Source: Amoebophrya sp. AT5.2
Taxonomy: Eukaryota; Sar; Dinophyceae; Syndiniales; Amoebophryaceae
Reading direction: 5' to 3'
Length of the DNA stretch: 32,780 nucleotides
Assembly: GCA_005223375.1 (NCBI GenBank)
Contig: RXOD01003988.1
Location: 1 to 32,780, forward strand
A program made the translations under genes and the position numbers. Of this stretch, positions 11,674 through 22,353 are shown in pieces (within the stretch, counting starts at the first letter, position 1; each line of letters starts with the position of its first letter). Below the pieces are notes generated by a model. It worked only from the letters and a program-made list of their open reading frames with translations, was not told the DNA's origin and made no database searches.

Positions 11674-14600
11674 TCAGCTCTTTTTTTGCGTTGAAATCGC
11701 TCCGTGGAGGAAGGATTGTCGGAAGAATTCGTCGAGGACGCAGCGTATGGCGGCGCTGTGCGGCCCCTGCTGGTGGTCCGTCAGCGATTCCGCGGTGTTG
11801 TTTATAAATTTTACTTCCGCTTCGCTCACCCACACCGCGTAGTAGCCGTTGTTTTGCAACAAATCCGAGCCGATGAGTCGTTCAAAATCGACGCGTGTTT
11901 CTAGAACAGAGTCCCGAATCACGCGTGGAGCCCGCGATTCTTCGACTGCATGCCTTGTTCCCGCTGCGGAGTTGTCTTTCACTTTTTTCGAAGGACGAGG
12001 GTCGTCGACGGCGCTCCTGGGGCTGTTGGTGTCGTCGACACCGCTTTCTTCTACTTCTTCATCCAGCACGCCCGCCCCATCTCGTCCTGGACTTCTAGGC
12101 GCGCTCTCGCCCTCGCCCGCGACATTTATTTGTTGCCGACTTCGTCGCTGCTCGCGGTGTCCTCGGGCGAGTTTTGCACGCATGGTGATCTTTTGTGCGC
12201 GCGCAGGCAACTCCTCCGGAAGCTCTTGATCAACAGCTTGTTCGGCAACGGTGTTCTGCAAGCTGGCTACTGGTACTGACTCGCTTGGAGCAACCTTAGA
12301 TGCGGCGTCTGGTCGCAGGGTAGAAGATGCTGACTCGCCGTCGCTCCACCCGCTTGGACGAGCGGCTTTAGTAGATGTCTCGGCTGCAGTTGGTCGTGCG
12401 GCTTCCTGTTCTTCGTTCCCACCGGGCGGCTTCTTCAGCCACAACGCGGCACGGCGCACTGCGGCGAGCTTTTTCCACCTTGAGCCTTGTGGCTGTCCGG
12501 CCGGCAGCCGTCCTTCGACGGCATCACTGAGTGGGTGGACACCGAGGAGACCACCTCCTCCACTGTCCCGCGATACTAACGCAGCTCCGTGGGTGGATCC
12601 GGGAAGCTTCGACCGCGGATCTGAGCCGGCCGACATCGCTGTGGTCGGTGGCGTACTGAAGTTGCCTCCGGCCCCGAGCAGCCCCGACAGGACCCCGAAG
12701 TACTGTCCCTCCTCCTTGCGGCCCGTCTCCGGTGACACTTTTTCCCCCGGTCCGCCCAGGATAGCTTTCGCCATCCAGGCTTGCCGATTTTTCGCTGCGG
12801 CGCGCCTGCTCTCGGCAAGGCTTCTCGCTGCTACCAGAGATGTTTGCGGGCGTCGTGATGCCGCCGTCCGGGTGGATTCTTCGTCTCGCGGTCCTGCTGC
12901 TGTAGGTGCGGAGGTGTCCAGCGCGCCTGCTTGTCCTTTGGACGACGATGCCACAAGCCTCTCCAGCTTCTCGTAGGCGGCCATGTACGGTCTCATACTC
13001 GAATTCGCGATCATGTTACCTGTGGAGACCCGGCGCAAGCTTTTGCTCCCCTCCGACGGATCTCGAACTGCATCATCCACCCTGTCTGCCGGCGCGGAGT
13101 CGGCGCTTGGAGGCGGGGGGGAGGGGTCTTGTGCAGCTTGTTCCCTAGACTCTCTACCACCTAGCAGTTTGTGCAACGATAATTTGTCCCCCAAATGGAT
13201 CAAGTCTACGAGGACCAGGTTGTTGCTCGAGGCGCCCGCGTGCAAGTTCTGTAGATACGAGCGCGTCTGCGTGGAAGACATCAACTTGCGCGAAGTAGAA
13301 GAGTTGTCTTCCAGAATTCGCGCCGAAGTAAGAGCCCCTTCTGCCGCAGAATCGCGCGCACCATGATGACCGAGAAGTAGAGATTCCTCGTCCACGTTCT
13401 CAGATGCCTCCTGCTCGCCCAGAAGCTGCAGTTCCTCCATGGGATCCAGCGGCGGCCCGTCGTCGTCTTCGCTGAGAATCAGGTCCGCCAACTCCGCATC
13501 CATCACCTGCACTTGCACGGGTTCGGGATCCAAATACTCCACGCCCTCTGGATCAAGCTCGTCGATGTCTATGTATGTAGGTCTTATGTAAGTGGGAATA
13601 ACATCCTCCATCTTCTGGAGGTGGTTGTCTCTGTCTTTATTCTTTTTGTCCGCAACTCCGCCGGTCTGGGTCGCCAAGGACGCTGGGGCCTTGAAGCCTA
13701 ACTGCCCGCTCGCTGGCGTGACGGCAGCCGTTCGCGGCAAACGCTTCTTTGCTGGAGCTGCTTGATCCTGGTCCGATGCAAGGAGCTGCTGCAGCCCATC
13801 CGTGGTCACTTCCCCCGCACCGGAATCGATGTCGCCAGCGCTGTCCCTTCGAAGCAAAAGCGGCATCGGCACATGACGATCCGCAAACAAACCCCACTTG
13901 ATCTTGTCGTAAGCCGCAGCGAAGTGCCGTTTCGCGTTGCTCAGCGGAGAATGGTCTTGTTCAGCAGGCGCAGGGTCTTCAGGCGCGGACCCTCCTCCTA
14001 CTTCTTCATCTTCCCCGCGATGCGCTAATCCAGTCGTGCTACCACCCGGTATTTTGCTCGTCTGCTGTGACGGAATGGGCCGCACGTTCATCTTCCATGG
14101 CTCTGGTACGAAATCCTTCGGTCGCGGCGCCGGCACGCTAATGCCAGCGTCGCTCTCCTCAGACGCGGAGCTGGTGCCCTCACGACCCTGAATACCTTCT
14201 TCGCCACCGCCTGTCTGCGTTTTTTTTGTGTCATCTTGAACCTCCTCCTCGTCCGGAGAGACTGCCCACAGCAGGTCACCAAAATTATTTCCCGCACAGT
14301 TCGCCAGCACCACTCTTTCTTCGTCCGTTTTGCGTTTGCGGATGTGGAGAAGCCGGCCAGGGACGTAGCCCTCCGGACAGGCGTCCAGGAACGGATCGTG
14401 CTGCCGCTGGCTCTCCGTCATGTACGCCACATAGGACCGTCGCAGGTCCACACCAAGACCAAGTGGCTGGATCGCTTCTTGTGGCGGTTCGGCACTAGTC
14501 TTCAGCACGGGGGGCGGCGTCGGCGCTGCGAGTGGCGGTGCGAAACTTGATATGGAAATCTTTTCGGCAATATGGGTGGAGTCCTGTCCTTCCTCGTCCT

Positions 14601-17600
14601 CCTCGTCCGAGGTCGTCGCATCTGGATCGTCGTTCTGCGGGTCCGCAGCAGCACCCTCGGCAGCGGACGGCCGGGCGGAGGTGGACGAGGCTCTCGCTTT
14701 CTCGCTTGCAGTTGCCGCAGCTTTGGTCAAAGCGCCGACCGCCCGCGCTGCCGTATCGAAGCTAAGTACGCTTTTGTCGCCGGCAAATCGGACGTTTTTC
14801 TTCGCCGCGACGTCGGACGCTCGCTTCTTGGTCAGTTCGCGCCCAGTGAAGATGTCGAGCAGGACCTTCTGCGAGCGGCTCAAGCGACTGTCCCAGCGAC
14901 GCTTCTGGCTTGGCGCGCGCGGCGCCAGCAGCCGGTCCGGATTGCGCCACTTGAACGACACGAGAATGTCCTGGAAGCTGATGTACACCTCCCGCCACTT
15001 TGATCCGTACGCCTTTTCCTCGTCCGCAATGCGGGCCCAGATCCCGTTTCGCCCCAACTGGCTTCCCGCCACCGTGAGCAGGTCGCCACGCCTCAGATCG
15101 AAGAAGCCGGTATCCGGTACGGTCGGAATTTGGACCGTTGTCCTGTCCGTCGAGGCCATTTGATGTTCATCCTTGTTGGGTAGTTTTTCGCCACCAGAAC
15201 TTCCGATCGAATACGTGCTGGCCTTCGGTAGTGCTTCCTCCTCAGCAATCGCCACCTCTGCGCTCCTCCTGATTTCCCGGAGCCTGAGCCCGACCTGCTC
15301 AACGTGGTCGTCCTTCACTGCGAACACGTTCCAGGGCTCCAACCACCGCGACACGCGCGCGCAGAATCCCCCACCACCTTCCTCAACCTGCCCTTCGACC
15401 TCGTCCTCGCCTGAAGATAAGCTCTTCTTCCGGGCGCGGTCCCCTGCCCCCAGCATGGTGCGCACGCGCATGCGGTCCACGTTCACCTCCAGTTCGTCGC
15501 CCTCCCTCAGGGTCTCGCGCAGGAAGCTCGCGCGCATGGCTGCCGTCATCGATTTCGAGACCGCTGCGTACTTGCGCTCTGCCAGCACGTTGAAGGGTGA
15601 GGCCGGGAAGAACGTGGACACGTTGCTGGTGTGCCAGAAGTCCCAGAGTCGGTCGGTGAGCGTTTTCAGATCCGTGTGCACCAATGCCCACTTCGAGAAC
15701 CGCGCTTTGCGGAGGCATTCCATCATGTATCACGGGGAAATATGTCCCTGTCCCCACTTTTGATCAATTTTGGCAAAAAATTTTGAGTCCTTGTCTGCGT
15801 CTTTGTTTGATTGTGATCCTGATGGTTAATTGATTGGCTGGCTAACGTGGGCGCCGAATAATCCAAAACAAACCACCAAGCACACCCATCAAGAAAAGAG
15901 ATTCCAAGTAGGAAGTAGATTCCAGTTTCTGGTGGGTTGCTTTGATGGCTTTTGACACATATTTGGTGCCCACGTTAATTAACCAAGGCAAATCAATCAA
16001 AAAACAACCCAAAAAAAGGCTCAAAGGCGGACGCAGAGAACCTGTCAAAATTGGTGAAAAGTGGGGACAGGGACATTTTTCATCGTGATATCATGAAGTT
16101 GCGAAACACGACCGAGGAGAGCGTGTGGCCGCGCGGAATGTTGTCCATCCCATTCACGATGGAGACCATGAAGTCTACAGACTGCAGCTGCAGACTCCGC
16201 GACACCGTGGCGCCGGGGCACGCCACGAGGAGGCACTTCAGCCGCTTTTCCTCCCGCAGCTCCGGGTAGCGGCGCGCTATCAGAAAACCGAGGCAGGCCG
16301 CGCAGCCCGCCCCGAGGGAGTGGCCGGTAAGCACGACGGAGTAGGTCGCGGGCAGCGCGCAGAGCAGCTCCTCCTGCTCCATACAACGCAACACAAAGCG
16401 CGCGCAGGTGAGAAAACCCGCGTGGACATACTCGTCCGGCGGGGAATCCGCAAACAGCTTGGCGGGCGCGACGGCGAGGTCGGAGATCGCGTCCTTGGGT
16501 CCCATGGTGCCGCGGAACCCAACCACCATCGCGTTCGCGAAATGGTCCAGGAGGATGGTAAACACGGCCTTCTTGCCGCCAAGCGCGTGGGAGTTTCCGT
16601 ACACTAATTCGACACTCACCTCCTCCGGCCGGATGCCCCGCTGCGGGTACAGGTTGCGGAGTTTCTCGCGCAGCAAGGCGTTCCTCGCAGCGTCCGCTTC
16701 GGGGCTGTCGGGGGAAAGCGACGCGATCCGTTTTTCGATTCTCCTCTGCGCGACGAATCTTCTTGTCTGCAAGGGGCGGAAGGCGGGAATTTTCCGCTCC
16801 AACGGAGAGAGGAAAGCCCAGTCGAGCCTCTGAATGCTCTCCGACGCGTCAGCGTTACGCGCCGCTACCAGCTCGTCATTCGCAAGGTCGGCAAGATCCT
16901 CAAGCGTAGTCACGTCGTCGGACTGTGCGAAATTCAAATGAAATTGCTCCTCTTGTTCTCCGCCAGCAATATCTATGTGAGTAAACGAAGATGACTATTC
17001 GCGGAAGCTTCCATTTCTAGACTTTAACTTCATCAAATTCCGTTGCAATTTACTTTCACGTTCTTCATCTCGTTCGTCAAAAAATATAATTCCAGCATCA
17101 AAATCAATGGATTCTATACATGATCGCTGCCCCACGTTTCGCTTGGGTTTTTCGTTGTCTTCCGTGCGTCGCTCTTCATCCCGGGTGTCACACCTCCACT
17201 CCCGGAGGTGGGGCTGGCATTTGATGCATGAGGACCCCCAACAACGCTGGCCCAGAGCGCCTCTGTGTGCGGATCCCGTTCCCGTTGCCCCGACTGCCTC
17301 GCCGTCAAACTACGGCGGCCACTGCAGAGCCGTGCGACGGTGCAAATTGCGGCGAGCCACCGCACCTTGCTGATCGAGTAAATTTTTCCGGAGTTGGCCA
17401 GGAGCTGCAGCCGTAGCTGATTGTAGTGCACCGCGGCGTAGCCGATCGTGAACCGGCACCCGAGGGTCCTCAGCAAGGGCGAGCAAGCCGTGGTTGCCGG
17501 CCCCGGGTTCGCACCTTCCCCGGCAGGAGATGTTTGACCACGACCAGCAGATGTTTCACCACCTCCGCCGCTTCGTGAAGATGTTCCTCCGGCGTCGCTG

Positions 17601-20529
17601 AGAACCCCACCCTCTTCAGCTGCGCCCCCCAGTAACAACGTCGCCTCGATCTCCCCTTCGACGTCATAAGCGGAAAAGAGGTTCGCGCACTCTTGCTGAT
17701 GGTTTTCAAGGAACGCGGCGCACAGCTCCCGATAACGTTTCTGCATGACGAACACGTAATCGTACATGTCCTGCTCCCATGCCAGCTCCTTTCCGGTGCG
17801 TGCGGTTTCGGACCACAGAAAATTCCCCTCCTCCTTATTTTGCGCGGCCCGGGCTCGAAAATTCGTCGCGCCCTTGATCTGCTTCTGCTGCTTGCGGCGG
17901 CTCCGCGTATCTCTTCTGTGCGTCTCGCGGGCTTTGAAATAGCGGGAGAGAAAACCCTTCTCCTCCTCCGTGACACCCGCGGCCCGCGCCGCCTCTGCAT
18001 CCTCGAGTCGTCCCCCGTCTGCTCGCCGCTCTTTTTCATCGGAAGAGAAGGAAGAGGAGTCAGTATCTCCGAAATTCGCAGTCGCTCTGGCCGCGGACTC
18101 TCTCACCGCCGCGGCAGTTCCCCTGCTACCCCCGAGGTTCCCGGCCTGCGCCGCAGTGCCCCGGCCCGTTGCCCTCCCGCTCGCCCCCCCGGCCCGAACG
18201 ATGGAGTAAAACGGCTTCATCGTCTGACGCCCGAACCCGAACGCAGCAGGTTCGCTCCGCCTTTCGCGGTCCCCGGCGGCGCGCTCGGCGGCTGCGATTT
18301 CGTCCGGCGCCTTGTACCGGCCGCAGGTGCAGAGTTTTCTCAGACGGTGCTTCCAGTCGCGGACCTGGGGGCCCTGGTACCCGTACGCAAAGAAGGCGTA
18401 GTGCCAAAAGCTCATCAAAAAGAACATGTCGCGGCTGTCCTGGCCCCTCTCCGGCTTCACCCGCTCCCCGCGCTCCAGGAAGGTTGCGGGCAGCGCACCG
18501 CCGAACTGGGGGCCGCGCGCAAAGGCCCACGCGTACTTCAGCTCGTAGAACGTCAGCTGCTGCACGCCCAGAAAGCCGATGCAAAACCGGAGCACCCGGT
18601 GCGCGTGCTTTACGCTGGTGTCGTACATTCCCATCAAAAGCTCCAGCGACCGGTACCGCGTCGGCAACAAAGCGCGCAGCCGCCGCTTCTCGAGAATCAG
18701 CTTACAGCGAGAAAAAAAGTGGTACCAACAAGGACTCTACTCGCGAGAATACAACTCGTCCTCTGGCACTGACTACATATAGTACTTCTTATTTCTGGCC
18801 GACCTTGTGGTTGATAGATTTTCCCACCTATCGTCCGTGGAGGTGGAGGACGACTCCGAATACAAGACGCTCCTACGCGGAATACATCACCATCTGTAAG
18901 GACCAAATTACACGAGACAACGCAGGCAGCACCAATGCGAAGACCCATGGCTGCCCCCTGGAAATCGCTTTGCCGTGCCTATGCTGATAGCTGGAAGAGC
19001 AACCACTGCAGCTGCTCTTGCTGCTCTTCTTGTACAGTGTCGATCGAAATCCAACACAAGACAACACGGGGGCGAGCCACCCCCAGCCCACCATCGTGCA
19101 CATCATCATCAATGGCCTACACTAAAAGAATAGGCTCGCAGCCGACGTTTGGCAAGCATCCATCGCGGAGAGTGGGAGTGTTGAACCAACACTGAATACA
19201 TCGCTGCTTAACCGAGCGAGCCTCCGTCTCCTCGTTCAGGAGCCGCTTCTGGAGTAGGACCCTGGTTACGTACTCGTTCCGTCGCGTCCCCGACGCCGGG
19301 TCGGCCAGAAACTGCATCTGCACGGCCACGCAGCACGCCGCGAGTAGGGCCATGGATAAAACAGCGGCAGTTAGGAACCACGAAATCACGTTCATAGCCT
19401 GCCCGCCGTCGTGAAAGTGCTTCGCGTGCCCATACATCGGATTGTCGCGGAAAGCGTCTGCCACCTCATGGGCACTGTAACGGAGGCGAGCGGCGGATCT
19501 CTGTGATCTGCTGGAGTGATCTGGAGTCGGCGGCACGCTCAACTCGACGAAGGCTGCTGATGATTTTTTAGTACGAGATGTATGGGATGCGGATCCAACT
19601 TCTCCGTCCGACGTCCCTTGCGCCTGCTGTTCGTCCGTTTCATTCGCGACGCTGGTTTGCTTGTAACATGAATCATCCTTCGCAGTACTAGTGTCCTCCT
19701 GGCAGCAGCTCTTGTCCGTCACGTTCTGGAGCTTCTCCTGGATTGTCCAGATATGTTTATCATCTTCATCACCGCTTGCGCCCTTGCTCTCCGACTCCTC
19801 AGAGTGTTCGTTTGGGTCTTCTTTCCACAGCGGCAGGTCCTCCGGTAGTTTTACGTTCAATTGTTGGCCATCCCCAGTCACAAAACTAAACTCGTTTCGG
19901 TCGGCATTGGCCTCGGCCCCCCCGTCCCGGCCCCACCCCTTGCCGTGCCGCACGAAAACTGCCAGCACCGAATCCGGCGAGCACAGCAGGTCGTAAGTTA
20001 GAGGTTGAAAAGACCCAGGTCATCCTGCTTCAGGTGTACTAGGTTTATTAACACACTATTCCTAGCCCTTATCAGCAGGGCCTCTGTGTCTGTCAACATC
20101 TTCCCATCAGTAATGAATGCTTCCGACCCTCCACCAGCGATAAGTATTTTTTTACGGCTGAGCAGGGTCGTCCATCAGAGGAGCCGGAGCCTGAGTTTTT
20201 TCAATCCATAAGTAGAAGCAGACCAGCACTGTGAGCAGCAGGAGGAGGATGCGCACCTCGGCGAGGCGCTGGAGCCCGGCTCGCTTCCGCTGTCGGTCGT
20301 GCAGATTTCCGCGGCGGCTCCACCGGGAGATGGCGACATCGGCGATCAGACCGAGAACGGTGCAGGTGAAGAGCGCCCCCGCGAACGAAAAGAAAGGCTG
20401 GTACACAAGCGAGAAGAAGCTCCACAGAAAAAGGATCACATCGTAAGTGACGAAATAACTCCGGTACAGCCACCACTCGTCCAGGGAGAGAAAGCTGAAC
20501 TGATAGCCAAACGCATGAAGCGGCGGCAT
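11674..20529 (-). CDS. diacylglycerol lipase-like membrane serine hydrolase, copy B (five exons)
   Basis: This is the tandem paralogue of copy A. Exons, 5' to 3': 20168-20529, 19218-19991, 17120-18708, 16093-16994 and 11674-15725. Exons 1-2 hold four membrane helices, with SRRGNLHDRQRKRAG matching the first DAGL loop. Exon 3 has FGGALP, FFAYGYQG and the TIGYAAVHYNQLRLQLL segment. Exon 4 has the lipase fold: FRGTMGPKDAISDLA, nucleophile Ser in TGHSLGAG, catalytic Asp in GMDNIPRGH. Exon 5 is one 1,350-codon frame with RKARFSK, CPEGYVPGRLLHIRKR, then about 870 disordered residues and finally YAVWVSEAEVKF...SLTDH with the probable catalytic His. The product has about 2,550 residues. There is no PDZ-like domain before the lipase fold, unlike copy A. 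Sequence divergence from A is high outside the catalytic blocks, so the duplication is old. Cellular site is presumably a membrane, as in animal DAGL. Confidence 0.88.
15723..16095 (-). mobile_element. unconventional intron with 44-bp terminal inverted repeats, copy B exon 4/5 (368 nt, repeat CATGA)
   Basis: Terminal inverted repeats lie at 15728-15771 and 16047-16090 and match at 39 of 44 positions; they begin TATCACG and share the core TGTCCCTGTCCCCACTTTT. CATGA (minus sense) flanks the element on both sides (16091-16095 and 15723-15727). A second, inner inverted repeat pairs CTAACGTGGGCGCC near 15840 with GGTGCCCACGTTA near 15965. Excision restores FRNFMMECLRKARFSK. No register gives GT-AG. 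It holds a 68-codon hydrophobic frame (15842-16048), probably accidental, so the element looks non-autonomous. Confidence 0.9.
16995..17119 (-). other. probable GT-AG intron, copy B exon 3/4 (125 nt)
   Basis: The donor is GATCAT|GTATAG and the acceptor is GCGAATAG|TCATCT. Joining is in frame (GSDH then SSSFTHIDIAGG). TCAT flanks both sides, but joining across that repeat would break the frame, so the conventional border is preferred. Confidence 0.6.
18706..19220 (-). mobile_element. unconventional intron, copy B exon 2/3 (509 nt, repeat CTCGCT)
   Basis: CTCGCT (minus sense) lies at 19215-19220 and 18706-18711 in the same codon phase. Joining gives EETEARCKLILEKRRLRALLPTRY, shown here only as its flanks EETEAR and ALLPTRY, which align with KEEEENR and HLLPRRY of copy A. 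No GT-AG register and no obvious inverted ends. Confidence 0.75.
19989..20170 (-). mobile_element. unconventional intron, copy B exon 1/2 (177 nt, repeat ACGACC)
   Basis: CGACC (ACGACC on both sides) is at 20166-20170 and 19989-19993 (minus sense), in phase. Joining gives APLMDDLLCSPDSVLAV, comparable to PPLMACSAAVRPES in copy A. The intron body has an in-frame stop right after the first repeat copy. No GT-AG register. Confidence 0.7.
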
Positions 20530-21236
20530 CCTCTCCGATCCGATCCCGATGCGACGGCCAAGATCCGCTGAAGCGATGCCGTGGCCGCGGCGCAGCTCTT
20601 ATCAATCTACTAAGTATCAACGAACCGACAGCGACGGGGTGGCTGCGGAGGGCGCGAGGATCGCCAGGTGTCGCCGGACTGACCTTTTGCTACATACAAC
20701 TAGACCGCCGCAACTGTCATCCTGATCTTCTTTTAGCAGCAAGAGAGCAGTAGTGCTGGAGCGGAGAAGTGTCCACTGACGCTGACGGTCGGAGAGTAGC
20801 GGATGAACGAAATTTATCCGCTCACGCTCACCTATGTTCGTTTATGCTTTATGTGTTTTTATTTTATGTTTCAGATTACCGCAGTTCCTTAGGGCTGTGG
20901 AAAAGCTAGACTATGGATAGGTCGTTGCAACGCTGCGATCACGAATTGCTCAAACAAATCCAATGCCAATTTTCTCTCTTGCGCTGCGCGCCTCGGCCTC
21001 ATCGAGTAAGTTAGGCTCGACATTTCTCTACTCCTGTTTAGGTTACCAGATCCTTCTCGTTTTTCTCATCGACGAAAACAAAAGAGAAAATCACAATCGT
21101 ACTTCCGCCCGTTTACTTCTAGCCGATTTTCTTTGATGATGTCGTCCACATCCAGCATTATCTTCTACTTGTCACACGACACAAACCTGTACGTGCTTCT
21201 GTGTAAAATCTCTCTGTGATCCGATTCAAATCTCTG
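20530..21236. other. intergenic region upstream of lipase copy B
   Basis: No coding frame of note and no RNA gene recognised. An A/T-rich stretch lies around 20840-20880. The segment separates the 3' end of the gene at 21237-21944 from the copy B start. Confidence 0.4.
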
Positions 21237-21944
21237 TCACGACCACATGTGGTACCACGCGAAGGCCACTTTATCCCCAAATCCTCGGGGCCACACGAAG
21301 GTGGTGAAGCCGTCCCCCTCTGCTTCGCGATAGTAGCGCACGCGGTATTCGCGTACGCGTTCGCACCGGTCGACGCGCCAGAGCTCCTCCTGGAGAAGTT
21401 CCACCTTGGTCCGCCCCAACCGGCTGTGCACAGCGTCAAAGAACATCCCTTCCGCCAACTGCTTGTTGCGGGCTATACTATTGCTCACCCACTCCCACGA
21501 CGATGCCCGCCGGGCGGGTCCATTTTCTTTTTCGCCGCTGCGGCCCTCTGCCGTGCTCTTCATCTCGCAGCTGGTGTCGTCTTCAGCCTTACTACTCGTC
21601 CTCCTGGTCCTCGGCTCCTGCTGCTCCCTACTTCTAGCCTCGGCCAACGACCACGCCGTCGCGGGCGAGACGGAGACGACTTCCGCGAGTACGCGGTCGG
21701 CGCGGCAAGACTTCATGTGGGTCACCTCAACGTTCTGGATCTTGAACAAGACTTGTCGAAAAAGCGTCCTCCGAATCTGGTCGCGCACCTGCTGCACCTT
21801 CTGCGGGAAGAGCCCCACATACTGCCGCACATAGTTGGGCGTGAGGTCCACGTCGGAAGCACGCAAACAGTCAGCCGGGAGCGCAAGCTCCTTGTCAAAA
21901 ACGCGGCCCATCCATTCCTCCGTGCGAAAACAAGGAAAAATCAT
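21237..21944 (-). CDS. protein with a cytochrome c heme lyase-like C-terminus
   Basis: 235 residues in one frame. The C-terminal 50 residues (ELWRVDRCERVREYRVRYY, then DGFTTFVWP and an aromatic end AFAWYHMW) resemble the end of cytochrome c heme lyase, where a HDW-x-x-x-RCG motif leads into a V-x-Y-x-x-x-YY segment and an F-T-x-x-V-x-P motif. That enzyme attaches heme to cytochrome c in the mitochondrial intermembrane space. The first 180 residues do not show the heme-contacting WRW or CP motifs, and a charged disordered stretch lies at about residues 100-140. The start ATG follows CATCAG, so an upstream exon is possible. It may be a diverged heme lyase, a truncated model of one, or something unrelated. 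Confidence 0.55.
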   Translation of the reverse strand: MIFPCFRTEEWMGRVFDKELALPADCLRASDVDLTPNYVRQYVGLFPQKVQQVRDQIRRTLFRQVLFKIQNVEVTHMKSCRADRVLAEVVSVSPATAWSLAEARSREQQEPRTRRTSSKAEDDTSCEMKSTAEGRSGEKENGPARRASSWEWVSNSIARNKQLAEGMFFDAVHSRLGRTKVELLQEELWRVDRCERVREYRVRYYREAEGDGFTTFVWPRGFGDKVAFAWYHMWS

Positions 21945-22353
21945 CTGATGTACGTTGATGAAAAGGAAAGATCGAGAGTGCGCTACTCGTGACGGTGGTC
22001 GTTGTAGTCACCGCGTCTGCTTAATCTTTATGGGTTAGACGTAAGTTAGATCACTCGCTGTCCGCGAGAACTGTGTCGACCTTCACTTTGCGAGAAGCCG
22101 GAACAGGGTCGTGGAGTCTTCGCCAGGACACCAACGAGTGGCAGGTGCGCGTGCGGCTGCGGTTGCGTGATCTGTTATACGAGAGACTAGCAGCTGGAGC
22201 TGCGCATTACCAAGTTAGAAGATGGGAAGTTCTTCCAACAACATTTGTTTCTGCAAGAATGTTGCGTGATCATCATTTTCTTGCTTTGTTTCGTGTTCGT
22301 TTCGACGTCTCTCTTCCTTGGAAGATTACAGCCACCAGGAGAGTTACTCACCG
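21945..22353. other. intergenic region
   Basis: The 3' flank of the gene at 22354-22974 and the 5' flank of the heme-lyase-like gene. The minus strand has GTGAGT two bases after the stop codon at 22354. A plus-strand 108-codon frame overlaps (22073-22399), but it has no homology and is antisense to the real gene. Confidence 0.4.

Noticed and set aside
15842..16048. 68-codon hydrophobic frame inside the copy B transposon-like intron
   Set aside because: No homology, lies between inverted repeats, and its composition follows the A/T-rich element; too short for a transposase.
17693..18772. Plus-strand 359-codon frame
   Set aside because: Shadow of copy B exon 3, whose minus-strand translation has clear homology to copy A.
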